Positions 1-16,487 are shown, counted from the first letter of the stretch. The stretch is DNA of 64,000 bases from Dimorphilus gyrociliatus (GCA_904063045.1 CAJFCJ010000006.1:186001-250000), one strand, 5' to 3'. Made by a program: numbers and translations. The notes: a model not told the origin generated them from the sequence alone.

Positions 1-1539
1 AAAGACTTTGGACAATTTTCGTCAACTGTACAAAAATCACCTAGCTTGCGCAAAACGCAATTAGACGCCGTAACGTTTTTATAGCTGATATTGCATTGGC
101 ATTTACCAAATTGACAGACAGTATCATTCATAACTGAATCGCAATCAATATTCGAAGAACAATTGTCATTCAATTGCCTTCTATGACAGATAGTTAGGAG
201 GGTATTTTCGTAATGACCTATATTACATTTACATTTGTTCGATTCGCAACTGGAAAATTGTACAGATGTGGAGCAATCTATACTTTGATCACAAGAATCT
301 TTTATCCTGTAAGGAACGCATTCCGTATGATCCAGAGATGAATAAAATCCGATTAAACAATCACATTTTGATGTATTGCAGAAGCTATGTGAAACAGCGA
401 AACTGCAGTCCGTATTCAAAGTACAGGAATCCCTTACTTTTCCTGAAATGGTAAACTATATGCTAACAAGCATAATAACTTATCAAAAATGTGCTCAAAA
501 GCTCTTTTCCACTTTTTGGGGGATTTGTGACTCAAAACAGGAAATAAAAATAAAAAGAACCCACACACATCTATGTAAAAAAGTAATTGACATGAACTTA
601 TAAAACGTATAAGAACTTACGTTTTATGCAAGTGTCCAAGGCAGCATTAACGTAGAATCCGGGGTTACAAGTACATTTTGAGCTTGTACAATTGCTGTTG
701 TTGAACGCAGCACTGCAATCGATGTTTTCAACACAAGCGTCGCCATACTTTCCTGAAGGAAAGTTATAGAAATTTTTTAAACGTCTTCTCAATTGTGTTT
801 ATAAATTATTAAACTTTACTTTTAATACAACTGTTTCCGTCTGAGCCAACATAAAAACCAGCCTTACATTGACAAGTTGACGTTTTGCAGAAAGAATTAT
901 CGACAGCGTCTCCACAGTCAGAATTGATGGAGCAGGGATCTCCCAGACGTCCTATATAATTAGTTATTAGTATTAAAGTGATTATATAATTGCTTAAAAC
1001 TTACTTAGAGTACAAACAGTATTCTTATCATTCACCATATAGCCAGATAAGCATTCGCATTTATTATTCTTACAAACAGAGTTTGATACAAATTCAGGAC
1101 AATCACAACACCAACTTGATCTACACTCTGTACCTATCCACTTTTCTGAGGAAAATATTAATAGAATATTTTTCATTATCATACGATTAAACCTACTTTC
1201 GTCGTCTTTTGAGCCACCACAATCCGAAAAGCCATCGAGTACATATGATAGAGTTGTACATCCTCCACTTGAACAGGAAAATCTACCTGGAGCTGTACAG
1301 GGACTTGAAACTTCATCGTTGTTATTAATACAATCTCTTACTCCATCATTTCTCTTAGAAGAAGCAATACAAACATTTGTTTCGCACTCGAATTCATCAG
1401 CTTGACACGCGCATTTTATCGTTGGAAGGAGGATGACTAAGGAAATAAATGATAAGAAATTAAGTTAAGTTATCTTATAGAAAACAAAATCAACTTAATA
1501 ACCTTTTACAAGTAAGATAAAGAGAAAATTCTGAAACAT
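1..1539 (-). CDS. Secreted LDLa + EB/EGF-like cysteine-rich modular protein (3' end outside window)
   Basis: Spliced minus-strand gene. Exons I can place are 1503-1539, 1197-1436, 1005-1145, 820-951, 621-752 and 1-442, all joined in phase 1 with GT-AG borders. The first exons give a hydrophobic signal peptide (MFQNFLFILLVKVILLPT...). Two LDL-receptor class A-like modules follow, each with an acidic tail (CINNNDE and CGGSKDDE). At least six six-cysteine modules then appear, of the type GDxCxxxxDC...FC...CxCxxGFYV...C, resembling EB/EGF-like repeats. Two modules are single exons of exactly 132 nt. The 1-442 exon carries about three modules and runs off the window. The protein is presumably extracellular and adhesive or ligand-binding; I do not recognise a specific orthologue. 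The start is chosen because the signal peptide and frame are continuous across the first intron. Confidence 0.72.
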
Positions 1540-2973
1540 AGTCGACGGCGACGTCGCAAAGAAGTTCTTTAAAAGTCCAAACACCTCCTTCTAAGATAAT
1601 GTTGTCTGAATAAAAACTCAATGAGAAATAATTGGTGAAAGCTCTTTGAATAAATCACATAAAATTGTTGAATAATAGACACCAATTATTGAAATCATCA
1701 ACGACACGAAACGTTCAGCGTCGCTTAAGCGACTGACGTTTCTTTTTCTATTATTTCCTTTTCAAAACGCCGACTTTTACCTAAGCGTATAAAACACTCG
1801 ATAAGTTCTTGTTCAGCCCGATGAACATTTGCTTCTTTGTTCTTTTTTTTTTGTTTTACTGTTCGATTTATAAGTAGGCTTATAAACTTCTATAAATCTT
1901 CATAACGTTTTTAGAGGGCTTATTAATTAGGAATATAGCTTGTCAAAGAATGAAAGAAATTACTTTTGTATATGAGCTTCTATTTGTTACTAAAGGTACT
2001 AAAGCCAAAAATCTTATCATTCATTAATTTACTTATCAGAATAGGTTAAATAGAATTCAAAAAATGGGATTTAATGATGAATATTCTGTAAGTAATTCAT
2101 AAGACACAAGCATAGTGATATTACAGTATAATAAATGCAACTTAAATTTGGGACACAGTGCAGTCAAATATTCTTAATCTTCTATCTTTTGTATTTTGTT
2201 TTATTGTTTTTGTTCAAAAAAACAAAATATTACCACATGAGTCAGTTGTACACCATGACAACCGTTAGAAAACTTATAACGAATCATGACTGTGACCCAC
2301 AAATTTATGATTTTAAATTATTCATTTCAACTCTGTTTTTTTTTCTTTCTTTTGAATCTTATCGTAAGCTTGAATTAAAACATTATTTTATAAGCCTATA
2401 ATGGACCCATAATTTAGATAAAATATGATTTCGTTAAATTTAAGTTATCGTGATTAACGAACGTAATTTTTAAATCATTAATTTCGTGTATTCAATCTCC
2501 TTGACTGAGGAATTCAACAAACTGTCTTGCGAATTATCTTGATAAGATAGAGTGAAAGATATGAAACATTATGCTTGGCCTTAATTATTTTTAATCCAAT
2601 CATGTAATATTGTCTTGTAGGTTGGCAAAAAAGTAAAGTTCCAGCACTGGTATCTAATTTCTCTATTTCAAAAGGCATGCATCTATTAACAAGACAATTA
2701 ATATTTAATTATCATTTCTTAATTATTAAAAATAGAAGGCATTTGAAATAGGACCATCTCCCTTTGAGATTATGGAATTCTTTACAGTGTAATCGACCTG
2801 TACTATGCTATCATTGATAAACGTCATACCCTCAAAACATTTGTTATCTTCAAATCTTATCATCGATAACGAAAGAAAAGCAAAATATAAGCGAAAACTT
2901 TTACTCAGACATTTGACCGACGAGAAAAGAAGTTGCACAGGTTTAAACAGAAGATAATCTAAAAAAATTATCT
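1540..2973. other. Intergenic, no gene seen
   Basis: AT-rich spacer between two divergent genes (the LDLa/EB gene on minus and the SLC5 gene on plus). Only short open frames without domain features occur. It presumably contains both promoters, but I see no clear TATA box or conserved motif that I can defend. Confidence 0.5.
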
Positions 2974-5225
2974 ATGTCGGGTAGCTCTGGTATTTCGTGG
3001 GAGTCCCTCTCCTTGAGTTTTCGGAGTGGGGTGGAGACATTTGCATCGGCTGGAGGATCGGGAGTTAAATCCGTAAAAATCGGTGCGGCGGATATTACGA
3101 CAATTGTCGCCTACTTCGTTTTTGTAATGGGAGTCGGGCTTGTAGTAAGTAGAGCATGAGTGCAAATAATAATAATAAAGAACAATAAATAAAAGGAAAA
3201 GTCGAGCCTAATTAAATTTCTCATTTTTGATCTTTTCAGTCAATGATCGGAGTCGATACATCGTCGGAAGAAGGCTATTTCCTTGCTGGTAGATTTATGA
3301 CGTGGCTGCCCGTTGGTGCTTCTCTCTTCGCAACAAATATAGGTTCTGAACATTATGTTGGCTTGTCGGGCTCTGGGGCTGAAGCTGGTATCGGTGTTGG
3401 TGCATTCGAATTGAATGCTCTCCTTTTACTGCCACTATTGGGTTGGGTATTTATTCCAGTCTATATGGCATCGGGAGTGGGTACTCTACCAGAGTATATG
3501 ACCAAAAGATACGGTGGACAAAGAATCAGAATGATGTTATCAGTTGTATCTTTAGTTATGTACATATTCACAAAGAATTCAGTAGATATGTACTCTGGTG
3601 CTTTATTTATTCAACAAGCGATTGGTTGGAATCTTTACCTTTCGGTTGCACTCCTTCTGGCTATGACAATCCTCTCAACTCTCACTGGAGGATTGGCTGC
3701 GGTTATCTACACGGATACCCTCCAATGCGTAATTATGATTTTAGGAGCCCTGGTTCTATTCATTTTGGGTATTGTTAAAGTTGGAGGATTTGAGGCCCTG
3801 TATTACAAATATCCGAGAGCTGTTGCGGAAGAAACCGCTCAGTCTATCGCGAAGGGTTACACTAATCTCACCTGCGGCCTTCCACCTAAAGATTCTTGGC
3901 AAATGATGAGAAGACCTGGCGATCATGAAATGCCATGGGCTGGTTTTGTATTTGGTCAAACAACATCTTCTTTATGGTATTGGTGCGCAGATCAAATGAT
4001 GGTACAAAGAGTTCTCGCCGCTAAAAATTTGTCACACGCTCAAGGTGGTTGTCTATTTTGCGCTATTATCAAGATAATCCCCATGTTTGCCATGGTTATG
4101 CCTGGTATGATTGCCAGAGTTTTATATCCGGAAGAGATAGCTTGCGCATCGAAAGAAGCTTGTCAAGAGTTTTGTGAGAACGATTACAGTTGCTCCAACA
4201 TTGCTTATCCTAAATTGGTTTTGGGACTTATGCCAGCAGGTTTACGAGGTTTCATGATTGCGGTTATGCTTTCAGCCACAATGAGTGACTTGAGTTCAAC
4301 ATTCAATTCGGCCAGTACTTTATTCACAATGGATCTCTACAAACACCTCAGGAAGAAGGCCGGTATCAAGGAACTTATGATTGTCGGTCGTATTTCTGTT
4401 GTTTTAGTCGTAGGTGTTGGTATTGCTACGATTCCTCTTATTCAAAAGTTGCAAGGACCTCAATTATTTACATATATCCAGTCAATTACAAATTATATCT
4501 CTCCATCAATCGCCGCCATTTACCTTGTAGCAATTCTATGGCCGAGGTCAAATGAAAAGGGAACATTTTGGTCATTGACTATTGGTTTTGTTATTGGCGT
4601 AATTAGAATGATTCTGGGTTTCGTTTTCCGGGCACCAAATTGCGCTGAAGACGATACCAGAAATCCATTTTTCAAAATACATTACATGTACAATGCCATT
4701 GGTATATTTTGGATTGTAATCATTATAAATGTGGTACTAAGTCTGGCTACTGAAGCACAAGACAAAGAAAGAACGATTAGAACTATGTTCTTCACAAGAT
4801 ACGATAGAACATTGAGATCGGATGAAATCCCTGAAGACGATGAACCAGTATCTAATGTGGTCGAAAGTAGCGGAATCGTTGATAAAAGTAAGTGATTCAT
4901 TTTTGTTACCCTATAACTATAATAAGTGGGAATATTTACTTCCTTTACAGTCGAAATTGATGTCAAACCAGAGAAATCTGTAGGCAAACGAATTTATGAT
5001 TTCCTGTGCGGTATTCAAGATGAATCGGAGATTGTAAAAAGAACCGCAAAGGAAAAATTAACAACGTTGTTAGAAAGTACATCAATCAATCAGAAGAGAC
5101 ACGAAAGAGTCCTATTAAGTATAGGAATGATATTCACTGCTGTGATCGGAGTCTTCCTCCTTCTATTTTTCACAGTCCCTTTCGATACAGAAGGAAGAGA
5201 TCCAACATATTATGCCTGGACTTAA
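2974..5225 (+). CDS. SLC5-family sodium/glucose-type cotransporter
   Basis: Three exons (2974-3144, 3240-4887, 4951-5225) give about 697 residues, the usual SGLT length, with about 14 hydrophobic segments. Family motifs are clear: a GSEHYVGLSGSGA segment, LPEYMTKRYGG, YTDTLQ, WYWCADQMMVQR and YIQSITNY. By alignment from memory with human SGLT1, the sugar-site residues H83, E102, Y290/W291, K321 and Q457 all have counterparts (GSEH, FELN, WYWC, CAIIK, YIQS). This supports a functional sugar carrier rather than an iodide or choline paralogue. It acts in the plasma membrane, coupling Na+ and substrate uptake. The last hydrophobic helix lies at the C-terminus (GMIFTAVIGVFLLLFF), as in SGLTs. The exact substrate (glucose, galactose, myo-inositol) cannot be read from sequence. 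Confidence 0.93.
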
Positions 5226-5573
5226 AACAAACAAACAAACAAACTGTCTTTTAATGTCAACGGTAAAAAAAATTTATTTGTTTCTTCTTCTCTACATATA
5301 CCAAAAAACACTGTTTAAATAAGAATCGCATAATATATACGCATATATACAGATATTATATACTGTATATACTAATTAGAATGATATATATTAGTATATA
5401 TAGATTATAAAGAACCTTTTTTTACTAAAAGAAGAGTAATTTTGAAATGACTATCTGTTATATTTTATGCTTAACCTAAAAAACGTCCTCTTTTTTTATC
5501 CCTCCCTCCTCTTTCTTCTTTGTACATATGTACTGGATATATAATTTTAAAAGAGTAATGTTATGTGTTATGT

Positions 5574-5579
5574 AATAAA
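5574..5579 (+). terminator. AATAAA polyadenylation signal of the SLC5 gene
   Basis: A canonical AATAAA hexamer lies about 350 nt after the SLC5 stop codon, in a T/A-rich 3' UTR. It is the first good signal downstream on this strand. Confidence 0.45.
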
Positions 5580-6502
5580 AGCAAAAAAAAGATGAAAGAA
5601 TGTGATTAATTTGTACGATTTCAGGAATACCATTTTTTTTTTGATAAAAAATGTTACTTCTGAAAAAAGTGACATCAATTTACCTAGAAAATGTTCTAAT
5701 TAGTTGGAATGTTATCAATAATTATCAATTTATCTTTATATAATAGAGCTTGTATATATAATATGCATTTATATATGTATGTACGAACATATATTTGATA
5801 TAAATTCATTATTGTAGTAAAATTCATGAACTTTGTTTTCTAGACCTTAAGATTAAAATGTAAAAGAATGATGGTTAATCTAAAACATTGAAGGAATGCT
5901 AATTAATAGTTTGCAATCTGTAACATAGATAAACATCTTTATGGGAAATTTTTATCAAATGCTTTGAAAAGTGTTAGTAATTGGGACGAAACTGTATTCA
6001 TTTTTTTATTTAAACATAATTACACTTGAAAAAACTGCGATAATTAACCCAAGCTGGCGCCAGATGGCGATTTAGTCGCATCTGTCAATGAATCGAAAAT
6101 TATGATGGTGAATTTATAGTTAATTACAAAAATTTCCGTCACGTGGGATGTCAGTGTAAAAGCGAAGAATGTGTTCGTTTAAACAATAACGTCCCATTTT
6201 TATATAATATATATAAATATATATTTTATACTCTCTTTATCAAATTATTAAATATATAAATAGATATTAAAATGCTATTAAGATATCTAATTTCAAGTTT
6301 AATATTCCCTAAATATTATTATAACCAATAGTTTCATAAAAATACCATATAATAACTTCCTGTTGTTTAAAGAACTTCTCATAGAAACAAAACTTTAAGG
6401 TAAGTAATCATGACATTGTGAAAAATCGGCAACACCGATGGGTTTAACGTTAATCAATAATATCGCTAAAATCAGAGCTGTTTGAACGTTTCCATAGTCG
6501 CG
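5580..6502. other. Intergenic, AT-rich, with a CTCF-like GCGCCAGATGGCG at 6057-6069
   Basis: No coding potential. The stretch is AT-rich apart from a short GC-rich island at 6053-6071 (CTGGCGCCAGATGGCGAT), which resembles the bilaterian CTCF core. It probably includes the promoter of the following NQO gene. Confidence 0.4.
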
Positions 6503-7510
6503 ATGAGGGTGCTTGTGGTATACGCTCATAATGAAAAGAAGAGTTTTAACCATGCCCTTCTCGATTCGGCTATTAGGACACTTGAAGAAGAAGGTCATAA
6601 TGTTACAGTGTCTGATTTATATGAGCAAGAATTTGATCCGGTGATATCAAGGAAGGATTTTACTCCAGAATACGAGATAGATCGAAGAGAACATGTAAAT
6701 TACGCTCTAGAATATGGAAAGGCCTGGAAAGAAGGTAGGATTGACAAAAAAATTGTGAGAGAGCAAGAGAAATTAGATGAAGCCGATTTGGTCATTTTTC
6801 AATTTCCTATGTTCTGGATGTCAATGCCTGCAATATTAAAAGGGTGGTTTGATAGGGTTTTTATTGAGAATTACGCTTTTGGAGAAGGTGGAAAATATTA
6901 CGACACTGCCCGATTTTCGGGTAAAAAGGCTTTAATCAGTATAACAACTGGAGGAGGGAGAGGATGGTTCACGGATCACAGTCCAAATGGAGACATTAAT
7001 GTTATCTTATGGCCTATACAAGTAGGTATAATTGACGTATGTCTCAAATCTATAATATTTTATCTCCTTTAAAGAGTATTACCTAAATGATAAGAGATAT
7101 AGTATATCACCTGATCTTAAGGAGATTTAGGTTAGAATAATATATATATATCTATATTTATGCGTATAATTAATTAACAGAATGGAATTTTACGTTTCGT
7201 CGGCTTTGACGTATTGGCCGCCCAAGTTCACTACGCAGTTGAAACAGCAACTGAAAAAGAGAGGCAATTAATACTATCGGGTTGGACGAAAAGATTAAAG
7301 AGGCTAAGCGAAGAAAAACCAATTGAATTCGTATCTCTGTCACAATACGAATACGAAGACGCATCAAAACCAATACAAGGAATGCGATTAAAGGAAAAAA
7401 CACTTGACCAGAACGCAGACTCTGGTTTCGGTTTAACTGTTGGCCAGCATTTAGGCAAGCCCATACCGCCAAATTCATTGATATATAACAATAAAGTTAT
7501 TGAAAGCTAA
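6503..7510 (+). CDS. NQO1: NAD(P)H quinone dehydrogenase (NQO1/NQO2-like)
   Basis: Two exons, 6503-7021 and 7181-7510, give 282 residues; human NQO1 has 274. The start is the ATG followed by RVLVVYAHNEKKSFN, the flavodoxin-fold FMN loop. FQFPMFWMSMPAILKGWFDR and the TTGGGRGWF turn correspond to the FMN/NAD(P)H pocket. NVILWPIQ continues across the intron into NGILRFVGFDVL, the NQO dimer-core sequence. The C-terminal GLTVGQHLGKPIP motif is typical of full-length animal NQO. The enzyme is a cytosolic FAD-dependent two-electron quinone reductase. NQO1 versus NQO2 orthology cannot be settled here, so the symbol is by family. Confidence 0.93.
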
Positions 7511-8691
7511 TATGCAACCCCAACTATACAACTAAACATTTTATAATATTCCTAAAATATTCGTACAAAAAAATGTCTAATCTCTTAAAACTTATCTATA
7601 TAAATAATCACATGATAAAAAAATGTAGCTGTTAAAAAATTATTGTCAAAGGTAGAGAAGTAGAGAGAGAGTTTAAAAATAATCATCTACTCTTATTATT
7701 AGATTATTGGCTATATTGTTTATATAGGAAAAATATTGTTGTGCATATTGTATAAATATATATATATATATATTAGATATATTTTTATTCAATAATAAAC
7801 TAACTCCATCTATAATACAAATTGAAAAATAAATAGAAAATATTGGTGATAAAAAGGAAAGATATTTTAATTAGACTTAGTAGAATATCTTGTAATATAA
7901 AGGGAAAATAAAATTAACATGTCACATGATTTTGATGAACTTGCACTATTTTAATTAACAACAGGAAATTATTGACAAAATCCCAACCGACTTACTTAGA
8001 CCTTTAAGTGCATGAAATTATTGCTTTTTTAGCATAAAAAACACTTATTTAATGTCACCAAATCTTAATAAGTGTCAATATCTACATTTAAATTTAAAAA
8101 AAAAAGAAAAAAAGGAAAGAACTTCGTGTTTTATCTAATTTGGGTAAACAGTTTACTTTCTTAGTGACAATTACTCAATTTTCAATAGTTTAATTGATGT
8201 CTAGACAATTGTTCCTCTGTCAAAAATATTCTTTACTACTGTAAATACATAGTCAAATGTTAATAGTTGTTTGTCTTCGATTACGTAATTATCTTTGTTA
8301 ATTATTTTATCCAACCACAGAGCAGATTTTTAGTTCAATCTATTGCGTATATACATATATAGACGGTTAGAAAGAGTTCAGATTGATAGTATGAGAGTTT
8401 CAATTAAGTGAGATAACAAGAAAGTTCATTCTCTGATTTAAAGAGCTCCCTTCAAATCAAAAGATAGTATAGAAAACTGGTAATTCTTCTTCATAAAAGC
8501 CACGTCGCTATAGAGATAACAGAAAAAAAAAGACGCCTATCCTCCGTCTGAGGGCGCTGTTTTAGATGAGGATAGTGTTCATCAAATAGAACGACAAATG
8601 ATAGATAAAGTGGAAAATTACTCAAAGCCAAAAGACGTATAAACGAGGAACTTAGATTTTAATTTAAGAGATTGATTTGCAACTCAGAATT
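7511..8691. other. Intergenic, AT-rich; no gene seen
   Basis: Contains the NQO 3' UTR, a (TA)n tract near 7756-7775 and the leader of the next small gene. A CTGAGGGCGCTG stretch at 8548-8559 is the only GC-rich word. No protein-like reading frame was found. Confidence 0.4.
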
Positions 8692-8997
8692 ATGCAACCG
8701 TTTGTTATTGTTAGAAGACATAATATTCAAAACTCAATGGTGGATTTTGTTCTCAAAGAAGTGTCTTTACGGTTAAATGGTACCGAAATAAATGGCCGAC
8801 TTCCTTCATTCGTTTGTAGAGAAACCGAAGGTCAAGTTTGGGAGAGAATAAGGCAAAAGTATGGATTTGATTGGGATGTGTATTTAAGGAAAGCGGATGA
8901 TGATCAATTTTGGGATTTAGAAGTACGACCGCCAAATAGTTTTAATAGTTATTTAGAATTGCACTTAAAAGACTACGTAATCATAGTTACGGCCTAA
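8692..8997 (+). CDS. Small intronless protein, unrecognised (101 aa)
   Basis: An ATG at 8692 opens a 101-residue frame with good amino-acid composition: regular charged and hydrophobic alternation, Trp and Cys present, no low complexity. It begins MQPFVIVRRHNIQNS and ends LHLKDYVIIVTA. The strand-helix-strand look (VSLRLNGTEING ... EGQVWERIRQKYGF ... DVYLRKADDDQFWDLEV) is compatible with a beta-grasp or ubiquitin-like fold, but that is a guess. It has no signal peptide or membrane segment. I do not recognise the family. It stands alone between the NQO gene and the convergent glucosidase gene. Confidence 0.6.
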   Translation: MQPFVIVRRHNIQNSMVDFVLKEVSLRLNGTEINGRLPSFVCRETEGQVWERIRQKYGFDWDVYLRKADDDQFWDLEVRPPNSFNSYLELHLKDYVIIVTA

Positions 8998-9603
8998 ACA
9001 AAACATACTTGAATACTCGTGTGGAAGAGTATTTGATTTTTACTTGAAATAAGAGAAATGATCTTCAAGATGAGGATAAATCAACGACGATTGGTATTTT
9101 CCCAAGATTATTTCAACTATAAATGTTTAACTCTCATTTGCATACATTCAGGATATTTACCTTTTATTTATCATTCTCATGTTCTTCTCATTATGTCTTT
9201 TCAATATTTTGTATAATAATAAATTATTCAAGTTTAATAGAAAAATTACAATTGTTCTTAATCTTTCACCATAAAAAAATGAGAATCTTCACTTTCCGCG
9301 TCTTCCAATATTTTTTAAAAAAAAAAAAAAGACGCCAAAAATCATTAATACTATATATATATATACATTAGTGTGCGAACTGTTGTAGTAAATGCTTTAC
9401 GGAAGAATACTCAAAAGAGAGACAAAATCTGAGCTTTTTTTTTGTTTTTGTCTCTTTTTTTTTCTTTCACTCTCTACACCTCTTTTTCTCCTTCTTTCTT
9501 TCTTTCTCTCTTTCTCATTTTATCTCTTTCTCCCTCTCTTCAGTAATTACTAAAAGAAAACAAAGAAATCTCTCATTAACTTAAGATATAATTTTAATTA
9601 TTA
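8998..9603. other. Intergenic with long pyrimidine tract
   Basis: Between two convergent genes. From about 9434 to 9540 the plus strand is almost pure C/T (runs of T, CTTT and CTCT). Seen from the minus strand this is a purine tract downstream of the glucosidase stop. No gene is visible. Confidence 0.5.
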
Positions 9604-13457
<3,854 letters not shown>

Positions 13458-14094
13458 TTCTAAGATTATATAATGTCAAATAAGTTTAAGAGGAACTCTT
13501 TTCCGTTTCAGATCTGAACTTGCACTTGTATACTTTAAAGAATGATATATCCAAATGTAAGTTTTTATACTGTGCTCTACACGATTGCTTCTTAGATAAT
13601 TAATGATAAGAAAATTAAAACTCTTATAAACAGTTTCTCAAGAATTGCATAACCTCGGTAAATTACGTAATAATTAATAATTACACTTTTTCATCGCTAT
13701 CCAATGTATGCATCAAGCTAGTAACACAAGAATGGAAAAGCTGCTCTGTGCTGTACTTTTTTTTGGAATGCGGTCATTTAGGCCTATTATTAGATAATCC
13801 CTCAACAGATTAGATATTACGAGTTTTTTCAATGATATAGTTAGTTTTAGTTCTTCTTAATTGGATAATAAACAAAAACTTCAATCGTCTAAACATTCTT
13901 AGTATAATATTCTAAATTATTTTTCCAAATGAAACCATGTCAACTGATTATTTAAGAAGATAGATAGTAAATTTTTATTAATATATTTTAATGTTATTAT
14001 CAGTTATGCTTCATTTATACCATCTAAAAATAATTATTAATATAACCTCTATCTATTAAGATATATATATATATATAAATATATTATATATTAG

Positions 14095-14130
<36 letters not shown>

Positions 14131-14911
14131 GTATAGGAATTTAATCGTTAAGACCAGCTTCAGGCACGCAGTTTTTTTTTTACTGAAGTGTCCTAGACGG
14201 AGACAGATTTAAAGGCTTTCAGTTACCTTTAGATAATAGATTACCTATAGCAAAGTAATATAAATTCAAGTATATACAGTATATAAAATATAACATATAA
14301 TATGTTTATCATTTTCAGAGAATAAACGCCGTATTATTAAATAATAAATTGAGAAAATTTTCTTTTCTTATTCTAAACGAAAAAAATCTAGCAATAAAAA
14401 TGTTACGTAACACTTTCTATATCTCTCTTACTTTTTTTAAGTTGTAGACCATAAAAATATTTATGAATCTATAAATAGTCGTTTAAGTATGAAAAACAAA
14501 TATATAAGATAGGAAATATATATAAACTCCTCGACAGTCTGTTAAGAGTATCTCTATTCGCCATCCTCTTTTTTTTTATTATTATCATCTAAGTATACTA
14601 CTTATTCTCCATCTCTATTGGAGGATAGAACTAAAAAGGTTTAACTGAGAGAATGTTGTTTCTTGAAAATATTATTTACAAACTTTTCTCAGTAAGATTT
14701 AATTACTATATTAGAATTCTATGAATGAGCCTTAAAGAGCAAATAGACTTGTAAGTCTTTCCACATTTAACCGAATAATGCAACGAAATCGAGTAATAAT
14801 TAGATTAATTACACCGTTAATCTATTTAATTTAAATATACTATTGAATATAATTTACATATTAATAAAGCTTATTTAAAAAACAAAAAGAGGCAATCGTG
14901 CATTTTAAAAA
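13458..14911. other. Intergenic, very AT-rich, with (TA)n microsatellites
   Basis: This is the promoter side of the glucosidase gene and the leader side of the Shisa-like gene. It holds two (TA)n runs at about 14061-14124 and a TATACAGTATA palindrome at 14273-14283. No protein-like frame. Confidence 0.45.
14061..14136. repeat. (TA)n microsatellite
   Basis: Near-continuous alternating A/T with one interruption (ATTATATATTAG). Simple sequence repeat in non-coding DNA. Confidence 0.85.
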
Positions 14912-15555
14912 ATGTTTTCATATTTATATGTATATATGTTTATTAATCAGTTTCCCTATAGTTTACAACAGAGATTACCTGCTTTTTTGGATTATGACCT
15001 AAGCGGGATGACACTTATTCCTAGTCATAGCGGGAGAATATGTATATACGAGATAACTTACTGTAAGGATTGCATTGAAAATAATAGAAAATTTTACACC
15101 TTAGCCAATCAAGTACCGTTAGGTAGATTATTCACACTTTGCATTATCTAATAAATTAAACAATTCCAAGTATTATTTAATAAGATACGAATTTGGATGA
15201 ATTTCAACAGTATTCTAGTGGAAGTTATACATATTTAAATTGCTCAAATGATGTTTTGGAGTCAACTACTAGAAAGAATTTTTGCTGTATTACTGCAAAA
15301 AGTTGTTGTTCACCCCCAACCAGAGCAATAGCTTCTATAATTATCTGTATAATGATATTAATATCTTTTGCATTTTCTACTTGTTTATTTATAAAATTCA
15401 TAAAATACATGAAAAGTATAAAAAGAAAGCAAAAACGAAATTTCTGTAATAAGACTAGAATATCAAATAAAGATTTAAAGTGTTTAGAAGAGATTATTCA
15501 AGATGATCAACATCAACTGGTACAATTTTATTATTTATCCCTTTCACTTATCTAA
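14912..15555 (+). CDS. Small single-pass membrane protein with Cys-rich ectodomain, Shisa-like
   Basis: Two exons fit in phase 0: 14912-15112 and 15211-15555, with a GTACCG donor and a CAACAG acceptor. The ectodomain has a CIYEITYCKDC cluster, then NCS and a KNFCCITAKSCCSPP cluster. One hydrophobic segment follows (AIASIIICIMILISFAFSTC) and a basic cytosolic tail (KYMKSIKRKQKR). The FCC...CC spacing directly before a membrane helix resembles Shisa/VOPP-type proteins. An upstream signal-peptide exon is possible, because the predicted N-terminus (MFSYLYVYMFIN...) is only weakly signal-like. AATAAA occurs at about 15593. Family assignment is tentative. Confidence 0.5.
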
Positions 15556-15906
15556 TTTATTCTATTTATTTATTAGATGAATGAAATTTCGCAATAAAAG
15601 AAAACTATATTAATTAAAGATAAAAATTCATTAAATATCTTATTATCTATTTGTTGTTTATAGTGTTTTAATTAATATATATTCCTTCTAGTTGGCTTTT
15701 ATACTTTGATAAAATGTTTACTTCTTTATTATTATTGACATATGAATTTTCATTTAAGAATATATAATATTAACTATTTAATATTATTACTAACTATCCA
15801 ACTTTTGCATTTTATTAGTTTTTAAATACGAACTAACAAAGACAGCATTCTTTTTTTAACGCTTTTTATACGTAAAGCCGGTATAAACAACCACGAATCT
15901 CATAAA
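15556..15906. other. Intergenic, nothing recognised
   Basis: About 350 nt of AT-rich spacer between the Shisa-like gene and SNRPF. It includes the AATAAA of the former and the short leader of the latter. Confidence 0.4.
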
Positions 15907-16387
15907 ATGGCTGCTGTAAGTCTATTTTTAAAACCTTATATAGTTTAATTAATTCGTTTAGGTATTAATTTTATATGCAAAATATATATTTAAGTTGGCG
16001 ATTATCTTTTATTTTTACGTTTTGAAAGAAATAAACCCCGATTTTCGTTCAACTCTTTATTTCGTGCGCTAGGTTATGCCGGTAAATCCGAAACCCTTTC
16101 TAAATAATTTGACTGGGAAGCCCGTGATCGTAAGATTGAAATGGGGAATGGAGTATAAAGGATACCTTGTTGCTGTTGATGGATATATGAATTTACAGGT
16201 AAAAGTACGAAAATGCTTTGCTAAAGCAACGAGTTTTATAAAAGTTTTCCTATAGCTCGATAACACCGAAGAGTACATTGATGGCGTTCTTTCTGGTAAT
16301 TTAGGCGAAATACTAATTCGATGCAACAATGTCTTGCATATTCGAGGAACAGATGAAGAGAACGAAGATGGGGAAATGAAAGATTGA
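15907..16387 (+). CDS. SNRPF: Small nuclear ribonucleoprotein F (SmF)
   Basis: Three exons, 15907-15915, 16073-16198 and 16256-16387, give 88 residues; human SmF has 86. The first exon contributes only Met-Ala-Ala. The protein reads [20 protein letters not shown], then [20 protein letters not shown], and [17 protein letters not shown], which are Sm1 and Sm2 motifs nearly identical to the vertebrate protein, with an acidic tail. SmF is one of seven subunits of the Sm ring on U1, U2, U4 and U5 snRNAs, assembled in the cytoplasm and acting in the nucleus. The start codon lies in AAAATGGCTGC, a TISU/YY1-like context. The gene ends 100 nt from the convergent TOM6-like gene, so the 3' UTRs probably overlap. 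Confidence 0.96.
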
Positions 16388-16487
16388 AGCTACTTATTTT
16401 TTGTCAAAAATTTTGACCATGTTGTTCATTTGATGTATTAGGATTTAACACAAGCATAACTATTTCTTTATTTGGAAATTAAAATGT

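Noticed and set aside
2726-2938. 70-codon minus-strand frame upstream of the SLC5 gene
   Set aside because: No domain, no upstream signal, composition of AT-rich spacer; lies in the SLC5 promoter and leader region.
3443-3778. 111-codon plus-strand frame inside the SLC5 gene
   Set aside because: Shadow of the SLC5 coding exon in another frame.
9123-9371. 82-codon plus-strand frame
   Set aside because: Phe/Lys-rich translation of a 3' UTR and A-run; no protein features.
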